This document shows, piece after piece, positions 1 to 7,274 of a stretch of DNA of 64,000 nt. A program made the position numbers and the translations under genes. The notes under the pieces were generated by a model that saw only the letters and a program-made list of their open reading frames with translations, searched no databases and had not been told where the DNA came from. Source of the stretch: CAZGMN01 sp964645765. Its GTDB lineage: Bacteria > Acidobacteriota > Aminicenantia > Aminicenantales > Aminicenantaceae. Location: NCBI GenBank assembly GCA_964645765.1, contig CAZYBE010000008.1, positions 1 through 64,000 of the forward strand, read 5' to 3'. Position 1 is the stretch's first letter, and each line of letters opens with the position of its first letter.

Positions 1-80
1 CATGTTTTTAATGGCTCGCCACATATTCTTCACCCACACAACTTGGAAGAGATCCAATTTATTTAATTCTGGAGGGAAAA

Positions 81-1445
81 GTGGAAATCAAGCCAGAAAT
101 TTTTAGAGAATACGATATAAGGGGAATCGTGGATAAAGACCTGAATCCTGAAACTGTTGAACTGCTGGGCAGAGGAATAGGCACATATTTTCGCCATAAA
201 AAGAGAAGGGAAGTGGCGATTGGAAGAGACTGTAGGCTGAGCTCCCCAAAATTTTTTGAGGCGCTAACCCGGGGTCTCCATTCAACAGGCTGCGAGATCG
301 TCGACTTGGGCACTGTCCCCAGTCCTCTTCTCTATTTTGCCATCTATCACAAGAAAGTAGAGGCTGGAGTGATGATCACCGGCTCCCACAACCCCCCTCA
401 ATACAACGGCTTCAAGATTATGGTGGGAGATGAAACGCTTTACGGAAAAGAAATCCAGAATATTTTCGAACTCATCAAGAACAATGCTTTTATCGAAGAA
501 AAGAGCAGCCTGAAAAGGGCTTATAACGTTATTCCTGAATACCAGGATTATCTTGTGAAGAATATCAAGCTCGAAAAGAGAATGAAAGTGGTGGTTGATG
601 CCGGAAACGGGACAGCCGGTTTCGTCGCTTGTCCCATTTTTAAAAGACTGGGCTGTGAAGTTATCGAGCTTTATTGCGAGATGGACGGCCGCTTCCCCAA
701 CCACCATCCTGACCCGACGCTTCCAGAAGCCCTCAAAGACCTCATCAAGAAAGTCGCAGAAACAAAGGCCGACCTCGGCGTGGCTTACGACGGAGACGGA
801 GACAGAATCGGAGTGATCGACGACCAGGGAAACATTCTCTGGGGTGACCAGCTCATGGTCTTCTTTTCCCGCGATATTCTTTCTTCAAACCCAGGAGCCC
901 AAATTATTTTTGATGTCAAAGCCTCAAAAGTCCTTTATGAGGAAGTCGAAAAACTGGGCGGCCGGCCAATCATGTGGAGGACCGGCCATTCTCTTATCAA
1001 AAAAAAGATCAAGGAAGAGAAGGCACTTTTAGCCGGGGAGATGAGCGGTCACATTTTCTTTGCGGACCGCTACTTTGGCTTTGACGACGCCATCTATTCT
1101 TCAGCCCGGCTTCTGGAACTCCTTGCCCGCTCCCCAAAAAAGCTCTCCCAGATGCTCTCTGAGCTTCCTAAGACATACTCTACACCAGAAATAAGGGTTT
1201 ATGCCTCGGACAAGGTGAAATTCAAGATTGTTGAGGAGGTCAAGCAGGAGCTGGCAAAGAAGCATCCCATCATCGATATCGACGGCGTCAGAGCAATCTT
1301 TCCTCAGGGATGGGGGCTTGTCCGCGCCTCAAACACTCAGGAGGTCCTCGTCCTCCGCTTTGAAGGAGACACAGACGAAGCCCTGAAAGCGATTGAAAAA
1401 GAAGTCAAGCAAGCTGTTGAAAATGCTATAAAAAGGCTTGAGTAA
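81..1445 (+). CDS. manB: Phosphomannomutase / phosphoglucomutase
   Basis: A cytoplasmic alpha-D-phosphohexomutase that interconverts mannose-6-phosphate and mannose-1-phosphate (or the glucose equivalents) through a phosphoserine enzyme. Seen in the 454-aa product: the active-site loop TGSHNPPQYNG with Ser102, the Mg-binding loop DGDGDR at 237-242, the sugar-binding GEMSGH around Glu320, and a C-terminal phosphate-binding RASNT loop. The length is typical of the ManB/AlgC family. Translation begins at a GTG preceded by a GGAGGG Shine-Dalgarno at 71-76. The next gene, ManC, starts 10 bases after the stop, so the pair probably supplies GDP-mannose for surface glycans. Family assignment is firm. 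Mannose versus glucose preference is inferred from the neighbour. Confidence 0.93.
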   Translation: MEIKPEIFREYDIRGIVDKDLNPETVELLGRGIGTYFRHKKRREVAIGRDCRLSSPKFFEALTRGLHSTGCEIVDLGTVPSPLLYFAIYHKKVEAGVMITGSHNPPQYNGFKIMVGDETLYGKEIQNIFELIKNNAFIEEKSSLKRAYNVIPEYQDYLVKNIKLEKRMKVVVDAGNGTAGFVACPIFKRLGCEVIELYCEMDGRFPNHHPDPTLPEALKDLIKKVAETKADLGVAYDGDGDRIGVIDDQGNILWGDQLMVFFSRDILSSNPGAQIIFDVKASKVLYEEVEKLGGRPIMWRTGHSLIKKKIKEEKALLAGEMSGHIFFADRYFGFDDAIYSSARLLELLARSPKKLSQMLSELPKTYSTPEIRVYASDKVKFKIVEEVKQELAKKHPIIDIDGVRAIFPQGWGLVRASNTQEVLVLRFEGDTDEALKAIEKEVKQAVENAIKRLE

Positions 1446-1455
1446 GGAGATCGAG

Positions 1456-2532
1456 ATGGACATTCGGGTCGTTATCATGGCCGGAGGAGCCGGCACTCGA
1501 TTCTGGCCTTTGAGCAGGATGAAAAAGCCGAAACAGTTTTTGCCTATCGTTAGTCACAAAACGATGATTGAGGAAACAGTCGACCGGCTAATGACTCGAT
1601 TTCCTTTGAAAAATATTTATACCATCGCCAATTCTGAGCAGACCCAAATGATAAAAGCCCTGGTCCCGGGCCTCCCTGTGGAGAATCTTCTGATCGAGCC
1701 CCAGGGAAAAAACACGGCTCCTTCACTGATGCTGGCCACAGCAAAAATCTACCTTCAAAACTCGAAGGCGGTGATTGCCACCTTGCCTGCCGACCATCTC
1801 ATAAAAAAATCCACTCTCTTCCTGAAAAAGCTCGAGGCTGCGGCTGAGGTAGCAGCCAGAGGAGAATACCTCGTCACCTTTGGTATCCGACCCGCCTATC
1901 CAGCAACCGGATTTGGATATGTCCAATTTTCCCGAAAAAATCCCGTTCGAATCCGGCGCGAATCCTTCTATCCAGTTAAGAAATTCAAGGAAAAACCGGA
2001 GCTCAAGCAGGCCAGAATTTTTTTAAAAAAAGGGTTCTATTACTGGAACTCCGGCATGTTCCTCTGGCAGGCAGAAGTTTTCCCAGCGAAACTCCAAAAA
2101 TTTGCTCCTTCCCTTTTTCCCTACTGGAACAGAATTCTCAATGCTCTCAATAATAACAATGAGCCCGCGATGGCAAAAATCTTTGAAGAGATTCCTTCGA
2201 TATCCATCGATTATGCCTTGATGGAAAATGCAGAGGGAATCTTGATGGCTGAAGGGAATTTTGGCTGGTCGGATGTCGGGGCCTGGTCTTCCCTGGCAGA
2301 AATCTGGCCCAAGGATAAGGAAGGAAACGCGCAAAGAGGGGAAAGCATTCTGCTGGATTCCCAGAATTGCCTCATCTATAATCCAAAAAAATTGACAGCC
2401 CTCGTCGGAGTCAAAGACCTCATCGTCGTCGAAACTGAAGACGCCCTGCTCATCTCTCACAAGGGCCAGGACCAGAAAGTCAAAGATATCCTGGAGAAAA
2501 TTAAACAAAAAGGAAAAGTTGAATATCTATAA
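1456..2532 (+). CDS. manC: Mannose-1-phosphate guanylyltransferase (monofunctional)
   Basis: Makes GDP-mannose from mannose-1-phosphate and GTP. The N-terminal nucleotidyltransferase signature GGAGTRFWPLSR is followed by PADHLI, FKEKPE and NSGMFLW, in the order usual for the family. At 358 aa it lacks the C-terminal phosphomannose isomerase domain of bifunctional enzymes. I chose the ATG at 1456 rather than an upstream in-frame TTG at 1438. An AAGGAGA Shine-Dalgarno at 1444-1450 lies 5 bases before this ATG and overlaps the stop codon of the preceding mutase, suggesting translational coupling. The two genes form a minimal GDP-mannose operon. No transferase or exporter gene follows directly, so the glycan that uses the sugar is not visible here. 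Confidence 0.92.
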   Translation: MDIRVVIMAGGAGTRFWPLSRMKKPKQFLPIVSHKTMIEETVDRLMTRFPLKNIYTIANSEQTQMIKALVPGLPVENLLIEPQGKNTAPSLMLATAKIYLQNSKAVIATLPADHLIKKSTLFLKKLEAAAEVAARGEYLVTFGIRPAYPATGFGYVQFSRKNPVRIRRESFYPVKKFKEKPELKQARIFLKKGFYYWNSGMFLWQAEVFPAKLQKFAPSLFPYWNRILNALNNNNEPAMAKIFEEIPSISIDYALMENAEGILMAEGNFGWSDVGAWSSLAEIWPKDKEGNAQRGESILLDSQNCLIYNPKKLTALVGVKDLIVVETEDALLISHKGQDQKVKDILEKIKQKGKVEYL

Positions 2533-2974
2533 AGGCGGGCGGAAGTCTATCTTTTTTCCACCTGTTCAGGAGAACTTTTCGGCCGAATGCCCATCTCGGC
2601 TGAATTTTTCCTTCCTTCACATCCCTCATCTTCCAGTAATATATATTTTTCGTGGCTTGAAGCAAGGATTCCAGGCTTAATGGAGAGAGAAACCAGACAA
2701 CCCAAAAAGGAAATTTTTATCCCTAAAATCAGGAGCTCAACCGACAGCACGAACTGGAAGCGGCATGAATAGCGCAGTGGGGGAATTTTCAATGCCATTG
2801 ACGCGATCCGGCTCAAGCCTTCTTTCGAACGATGCGCGAACTAGGGATGCGCGTGGGCACTGTTTATCATTGGCCCTGCTATCGGCATCTGGACTATGAC
2901 CAGACTTTGCCCCCTACCTAAGTCGGTGAAGATGGCCTGCGCCCCCGCTGATTCAGAATCGAAGAATAGCTTAT
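2533..2974. other. Gene-poor stretch with a possible decayed coding remnant
   Basis: No intact gene is supported between manC and the accessory protein at 2975. At 2802-2847 one frame reads IDAIRLKPSFER and then stops. The +1 frame continues as MRELGMRVGTVYHWP (2832-2876) until a stop at 2919. The join of two protein-like segments across a frame change suggests a frameshifted gene fragment of unknown origin. An 89-codon minus-strand frame at 2547-2816 has no ribosome binding site and no recognisable domain. Confidence 0.3.
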
Positions 2975-3838
2975 CTAGAACTGCTTGAAAAATCCCCATA
3001 ATTTCATGTAATCCTCCATGAAAGTCTCTCGTTCCTCGATTAATTCATCTATCTTAAATTCGGAATGCGTCCTTTTCGCAATGGCTTTAAGATACTTTAG
3101 ATACAAAATTATTAAGAATGCTAAAATGCGATATTTGCTATAAGGATTTGGACCGACATACTCCATTAAGAAGTTTGAGTGAATTTGTTCTGAAAGCTCC
3201 GAATAGCGCTTATAAAGCAAAAATTTGGATATGATTGGTTTTTCCTTTTCATCAAGATAATTCCAAATAATTTCTTTAACACCGGGGAATTTAAAAGCTT
3301 CTTCCATTTTCTTGATTTTTTTATCTTTTGGCTTACGCTCAAGTTTGTTTTGAAAATAACATCTTAGGTCACCGACACTTGGCACCATAATTTTCATGTC
3401 TTTCAAGATGCGGTAATTAATCGAGGTTAAGTTCCTTATTGACTGGTTCCGTTTGATATCATAATCAGACAGACCTATGACACATAACTCCTGCCAAATA
3501 ATCTTCTTGAGGTTTTCATCTTCAGAGTTGTTTAACAAGAACAGGATTCTGCAATACATTTCAATAAGCCCTCTAAAAAGGGTTTCAAGTATATCCCGAT
3601 TTATTCTCTTATCCTCTAATTCTAAACACGCAAGGAAAAATTCGACTCGCCCCTCAAAGAAGCCAACAGATTGAGAATAATAATTTATGATTTTTGAACG
3701 CTTCCAGGAATCGAGGTCATTAATTAATTCAAAACGGCCTATTTTCTTCAAAGAAGAACGCAATTCATGTGCGGTCTGTGTACACTTCTTGATAAAATCT
3801 ATTGCTTTTGAAATTGAAAAGAAATCCGAACTTGCCAT
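2975..3838 (-). CDS. Unrecognised helical protein (DUF5677/HEPN-like resemblance)
   Basis: A 287-aa, lysine- and isoleucine-rich, probably all-helical cytoplasmic protein with no signal peptide or clear membrane segment. The central segment RGLIEMYCRILFLL and the later YKRYSELSEQIHSN recall the pattern of DUF5677-type proteins, which are thought to be related to HEPN folds. This is resemblance from memory, not a search result. The ATG at 3838 is preferred to an upstream TTG at 3868 because AGAGGGGAG ends 9 bases before it. The gene is clearly richer in A+T than the mannose genes before it and the hydrolase after it, and it sits beside a nucleotidyltransferase pair. This suggests an acquired accessory patch. 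A defence or toxin role is only a guess from context. Confidence 0.6.
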   Translation of the reverse strand: MASSDFFSISKAIDFIKKCTQTAHELRSSLKKIGRFELINDLDSWKRSKIINYYSQSVGFFEGRVEFFLACLELEDKRINRDILETLFRGLIEMYCRILFLLNNSEDENLKKIIWQELCVIGLSDYDIKRNQSIRNLTSINYRILKDMKIMVPSVGDLRCYFQNKLERKPKDKKIKKMEEAFKFPGVKEIIWNYLDEKEKPIISKFLLYKRYSELSEQIHSNFLMEYVGPNPYSKYRILAFLIILYLKYLKAIAKRTHSEFKIDELIEERETFMEDYMKLWGFFKQF

Positions 3839-4356
3839 ACCTTTATTCTCCCCTCTTTTTTTATACAATATCTTGGGCTAGTTTGTCGATATCAATAATC
3901 AGCTAATGAAATATAGAAATTGGTTTTTGGCAACGACGCCCGATCGTGTGTCTTCGTAGCGATTTTGCCATCCTCCGATCATGAAAGATGGTAGATCATG
4001 GCGAAGAGGGGTGTCAAGACAGACCTGAGGGAGCACGGATGTGGCCCAGAAGGAGTCCGCCACACCAGAAGCGCCATAAATCACCCAGACGTCTCCTTTG
4101 GGGGAAAGACAAAAATCATTAAAAATGCTCACTGCCGGCCTAGGCGACTATCAAGACTTCCTGAAAAGAGATCCGCAGCGGAGGAGGCTTGTCCGCGACA
4201 AACGTTAGTTTGAGAAAGAAAATCGCTCACAAAAAGCTCTTTTCTTTTGAAGTTTTTGCCTCTTTTCGATGATGAAAGAGACGAAAAGCCCGCGCGTCGC
4301 CTGCAATCGCCAGAGCAAACTCCTCAAGGACGCCTTTGCCGAGGACTGACTCCGAG
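3839..4356. other. Intergenic region of the A+T-rich accessory patch
   Basis: No gene is supported. Overlapping frames on both strands (3899-4132 minus, 3998-4213 plus, 4205-4430 minus) lack Shine-Dalgarno sequences, have unusual composition and match nothing I recognise. The stretch is probably decayed accessory DNA between the two gene groups of the patch. Confidence 0.4.
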
Positions 4357-4557
4357 TCAATTTGATTGCTTGGAAGAGATCTCCCAAACCATTTGACTTT
4401 TATCTGATGAGGGACGGATGGTTTGAGCAATCTTCTGTAAGCGGATGAGTATTTCTATCTTTTCTTCGAATGAAAGCTTTGCTTGTTCCTTATGGAATAA
4501 TTCTTTTTCTTTAAATAAATATTCAATTCTTTTTTTAAAATTGTCGTCATTTCTCAT
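4357..4557 (-). CDS. Small partner protein of the upstream nucleotidyltransferase
   Basis: A 66-aa charged protein whose core HKEQAKLSFEEKIEILIRLQKIA is characteristic of small proteins that I recall being encoded next to AbiEii/DUF6036-like nucleotidyltransferases. It has no signal peptide, no membrane segment and no catalytic motif. Its start overlaps the last 11 bases of the nucleotidyltransferase gene in the -1 register, so the two are almost certainly translated from one message. By analogy with nucleotidyltransferase toxin-antitoxin modules it could be the cognate partner, but which of the pair would be toxic cannot be read from sequence. The function is unknown; the pairing is the informative part. 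Confidence 0.65.
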   Translation of the reverse strand: MRNDDNFKKRIEYLFKEKELFHKEQAKLSFEEKIEILIRLQKIAQTIRPSSDKSQMVWEISSKQSN

Positions 4558-5059
4558 AATAGAGCCTCATGAAACGCTCAAATTTCTCCCTTAGATTGTA
4601 TTTTTCTAAAATTTCGATTAGATAGCCTCTATTTATATCAGCTTCGTTCATCATTTTAATTAACCTTTCTCTATCCTTTGGTCTGAATGTTTGGAACATT
4701 ATCGCTATTAAATGTTCTGGCTTAAAAATCCTTGTTCTTGTCTTTTCATATTTGACTTCAACAGCCTCTCTTACGGCGTCATGTAGGAGTTCATTGTAAA
4801 CAGGTATGAACTGAACAGGAATCCCCTCTATAATTATGTGTTCCTTTTGCGATTTGTATCCTCTTTGCTTAAGCCAGTTGTATATCGGCGAAAGAGTTGT
4901 CACTCCTTTATCTTCTTCAGGAGCTTGATAGAAGACATCCAGGTCATATGTGAGAAAAGATTCGATATAGAATATGGCGGCGATTCCGCCGCCTATAGCA
5001 TAATTTACAATTAACCCTTGTTTCCTGAGCTCATTAATGATTTTGAGTGTCTTTTCCAT
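4547..5059 (-). CDS. AbiEii/DUF6036-like nucleotidyltransferase-fold protein
   Basis: A 170-aa cytoplasmic protein. The N-terminal motif GGGIAAIFY, followed by the acidic strand DLDVFY, matches the G-G...DxD core of the polymerase-beta-like nucleotidyltransferase superfamily, as found in minimal nucleotidyltransferases and AbiEii toxins. The rest is helical, and KPEHLIAIMFQTFRPKDRERL resembles the C-terminal helix bundle of such proteins. It is first in a two-gene unit with the 66-aa protein at 4357. A plausible promoter lies 30 bases upstream at 5089-5117. High A+T content supports horizontal acquisition. Superfamily membership is fairly secure; a toxin or defence role is inferred. Confidence 0.72.
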   Translation of the reverse strand: MEKTLKIINELRKQGLIVNYAIGGGIAAIFYIESFLTYDLDVFYQAPEEDKGVTTLSPIYNWLKQRGYKSQKEHIIIEGIPVQFIPVYNELLHDAVREAVEVKYEKTRTRIFKPEHLIAIMFQTFRPKDRERLIKMMNEADINRGYLIEILEKYNLREKFERFMRLYYEK

Positions 5060-5088
5060 TTTTACATCAGAGTAAATCTTTTTTTATG

Positions 5089-5117
5089 ATTATAAGCGAA
5101 AATATTCATAAAGTTAA
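5089..5117 (-). promoter_or_regulatory. Sigma-70-type promoter for the nucleotidyltransferase pair
   Basis: Read on the minus strand: -35 TTAACT (5117-5112), a 17-base spacer, and a consensus -10 TATAAT (5094-5089), 30 bases before the start codon at 5059. Confidence 0.55.
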
Positions 5118-5192
5118 ACAGATTTAAGAAGGGATACTGAGGATAGGCCTGCATTGGAGAGAGAGTGAAGATTTGTCCGGTTGATTCTCGGT

Positions 5193-6947
5193 TTATTTGG
5201 AAGGCGTGACTCTCGATGCTTCTACTTTTTTCTCTAGGCCATGGATGATGAGGCTCTTGACCATGCCCTCTTTGTCGAAGTTAAAACTCACCTTCATGTT
5301 CCTGGCAAGAGCTAAGTCATAACCGGCAAATTCTGTGCGAGAAACAGGGAGGAAGGTGATATAAAGCGGCTGCCAAAAGTCCAATGCCCGGAGCCCGATG
5401 TTCTTATCCCCGCTCCAGATGAGCTGGAAGAAGATGCTTCCCCTCTCGGCCTGGAGCTCAACCGTCGTTTCCACAGCGCCTTGTTCAAAGGAAGAGGGTA
5501 TAGTTTCCCAGGCTTTGACTTTCTTAATAGCGCCAATTCTTTCCTGGCTCATTTTGATTCTTCTCTCAACCAGCTCTTTGACGCGCTCGAACCGCCTTTC
5601 CCTGTTGGCCATCGCCGCTCCAAAAGGATTGAAGTCCTCTTTTATGGCTGCATCGAAAATCTTTGCAGAGAGCTCGCTCACCCTGGTGTAATAGGAAACG
5701 TCGCCAGCCTCAGGCAAGATAAGGGCACTCACCGCATCCTGTCCCTCAGGCTTGATGAGTAACTCCTTGTTCCTGGCTTCGACCTTCAAGCGACCTCCTG
5801 TGGCAAGGGCATAGACTCCCTCGTAAGTCTTCAGAGTTGCCTGGTCGCTTTCCTTGACGCCTGGAGGAATTGCCACCTCTTTCCCAAACACCACGTTTTC
5901 AATTTTATCCCTGATAACACTGAAAAGGGGGCGACCCTTATAGAACTGGTTGCAGAAAAGGATGGTGACGATATCGGCATCGATATAGCGCCGGATTTCA
6001 GCGTTGTTGCCCAGGTCGCTTCCGCCGTCATGCTGGATGAGCAGGCCGTATTCCCTCTTCAGCACATCCCAGCCGTAACCATAGTCATTGAGATAAGGTG
6101 TGAAGATTTTTTTCTTGGCCTCAGCAGAGAGAATCTTTTCAGCCAAAAGGGCCCGGTGCCATTTGTACATATCCTCAGCGGTGGAGAGAATTCCGCCGTT
6201 TCCCAGGAGGTTCCAGTAGGGAAAGGGCCGTGAGAGGGAGTTGTTGTTGTCTTTCTCCCCCACATACCAGTGGGCAATCACCCTTTTATTCCAATCCGGC
6301 CGCCTGTATCCTGTCCATTCCATCCCTGCCGGCTTGAACAGATGTTCATAAAGGTAAGTCTCATAGGGCTGGCCTGAGACTTTTTCGACGATGGCCGCCA
6401 AGAGCGAATAGCCGACATTGGTATAGGCAAATCGCTCTCCTGGCTTGAATTCCAGAGGCTGAGCCAGAATTTTTCTCGCTGTTTCGTCGCGGAGCGCCTC
6501 TTCATAGTCGCTTCCGACATCCTGGACCAGACCCGAAGTATGGGTGAGAAGATGGTGGAGGGTGATTCCTGACTTATCCTCAGGAACGCCATCCAAATAC
6601 TTGCTGATGGGGTCAGCCGTGTTCAGCTTGCCCTGCATCTCGAGGGTCATGACGGCAGCAGCGGTGAATTGCTTGGTGATCGAGCCCACGCAGAAAATTG
6701 TCTCGGCGGTGTTAGGAATGCCCTCAGACCTGATGGCCAATCCATAGCCTTTGTTGAGAATGATATCATTGCCCTTGGCCACGAGCAGCGCGCCGGAAAA
6801 TCCAAAGGGAGTGATTCGGGTCAGGTATTGGTCAAGCTTCGCTCCAAGCTCTCCCTTGACGATTTCCGCGGAGTGTAGATAGGGGAGAACAATAATAGCC
6901 ATCGCTAAAGAAAAGGCCAAAATAAAAAATCTTTTCCTATTGAGCAT
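5193..6947 (-). CDS. Exported beta-lactamase-family serine hydrolase
   Basis: A class-C beta-lactamase/D-alanyl-D-alanine peptidase-fold hydrolase, probably periplasmic or outer-membrane facing. The start at 6947 is supported by GGAGGGAG 4 bases upstream and gives a signal peptide (residues 1-27, LNRKRFF then a hydrophobic stretch). The catalytic SxxK is S89-I-T-K92, and the YxN motif is Y175-T-N177 in FAYTNVGYS. LIQHDGGSDLGN may supply the third motif. The 584-aa length is longer than the catalytic domain alone. The C-terminal 200 residues resemble the extra beta-barrel-like domain of other serine hydrolases. Substrate (peptidoglycan peptide, D-peptide or ester) cannot be told from sequence. 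It stands alone, transcribed away from the M16 protease. Confidence 0.88.
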   Translation of the reverse strand: MLNRKRFFILAFSLAMAIIVLPYLHSAEIVKGELGAKLDQYLTRITPFGFSGALLVAKGNDIILNKGYGLAIRSEGIPNTAETIFCVGSITKQFTAAAVMTLEMQGKLNTADPISKYLDGVPEDKSGITLHHLLTHTSGLVQDVGSDYEEALRDETARKILAQPLEFKPGERFAYTNVGYSLLAAIVEKVSGQPYETYLYEHLFKPAGMEWTGYRRPDWNKRVIAHWYVGEKDNNNSLSRPFPYWNLLGNGGILSTAEDMYKWHRALLAEKILSAEAKKKIFTPYLNDYGYGWDVLKREYGLLIQHDGGSDLGNNAEIRRYIDADIVTILFCNQFYKGRPLFSVIRDKIENVVFGKEVAIPPGVKESDQATLKTYEGVYALATGGRLKVEARNKELLIKPEGQDAVSALILPEAGDVSYYTRVSELSAKIFDAAIKEDFNPFGAAMANRERRFERVKELVERRIKMSQERIGAIKKVKAWETIPSSFEQGAVETTVELQAERGSIFFQLIWSGDKNIGLRALDFWQPLYITFLPVSRTEFAGYDLALARNMKVSFNFDKEGMVKSLIIHGLEKKVEASRVTPSK

Positions 6948-7006
6948 GACTCCCTCCAGGAACAAAAATTTTGAGCTGTCGATATTTCAATATTGTATTA
7001 ACCTGG

Positions 7007-7127
7007 ATTATTCATGAATTCATAAGATACGATGTTAAATGGTCTGGAAATCGGGGACACGATCCCGATTTCAAAAAATCGGGTCATGTCCCTCGATTTC
7101 CACAATTTCTCGCAATTCATGAATAAT
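7007..7127. repeat. REP-like nested inverted repeat
   Basis: Outer arms of 14 bases are perfect inverted copies (7007-7020 and 7114-7127), each carrying the palindrome ATTCATGAAT. Inner arms of about 25 bases (7046-7071 and 7077-7101) are near-perfect inverted copies built round GGGGACA / TGTCCC with a short A-rich loop. The whole looks like a REP/BIME or small non-autonomous element. There is no transposase nearby. Confidence 0.65.
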
Positions 7128-7203
7128 GCATATTAATACTCTGAAATATAGAAAATAGTTACAGGCATATCAAATCCTTTTTCTTCCCAAAGCTTCTCCT
7201 CAT

Positions 7204-7233
7204 TTGAAAAAAAGCGCAAATTCATGATATAAG
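7204..7233 (+). promoter_or_regulatory. Promoter-like sequence for the M16 protease gene
   Basis: TTGAAA at 7204-7209, 18-base spacer, TATAAG at 7228-7233, immediately followed by a second TATAAT hexamer at 7234-7239. The start codon is 41 bases downstream of the first -10. Confidence 0.4.
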
Positions 7234-7274
7234 TATAATCAATAAAATATTCAAACAAAAAAGGAGGGACTACA

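Larger units (their letters stand above)
6948..7274. other. Divergent intergenic region with palindromic element
   Basis: Lies between two divergent exported-enzyme genes. It holds the long inverted-repeat element described at 7007-7127 and a promoter-like sequence at 7204-7233 serving the M16 gene. Nothing else recognisable. Confidence 0.6.

Noticed and set aside
2547..2816. 89-codon minus-strand frame with a hydrophobic stretch
   Set aside because: No Shine-Dalgarno, no recognisable domain, and it overlaps the region with a possible decayed gene.
3899..4213. Overlapping frames on both strands in the accessory patch
   Set aside because: No ribosome binding sites and no family resemblance; they overlap each other in antisense.
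5193..6947. True beta-lactamase
   Set aside because: SxxK and YxN are shared with esterases and D-peptidases; the long C-terminal domain argues for a general serine hydrolase.
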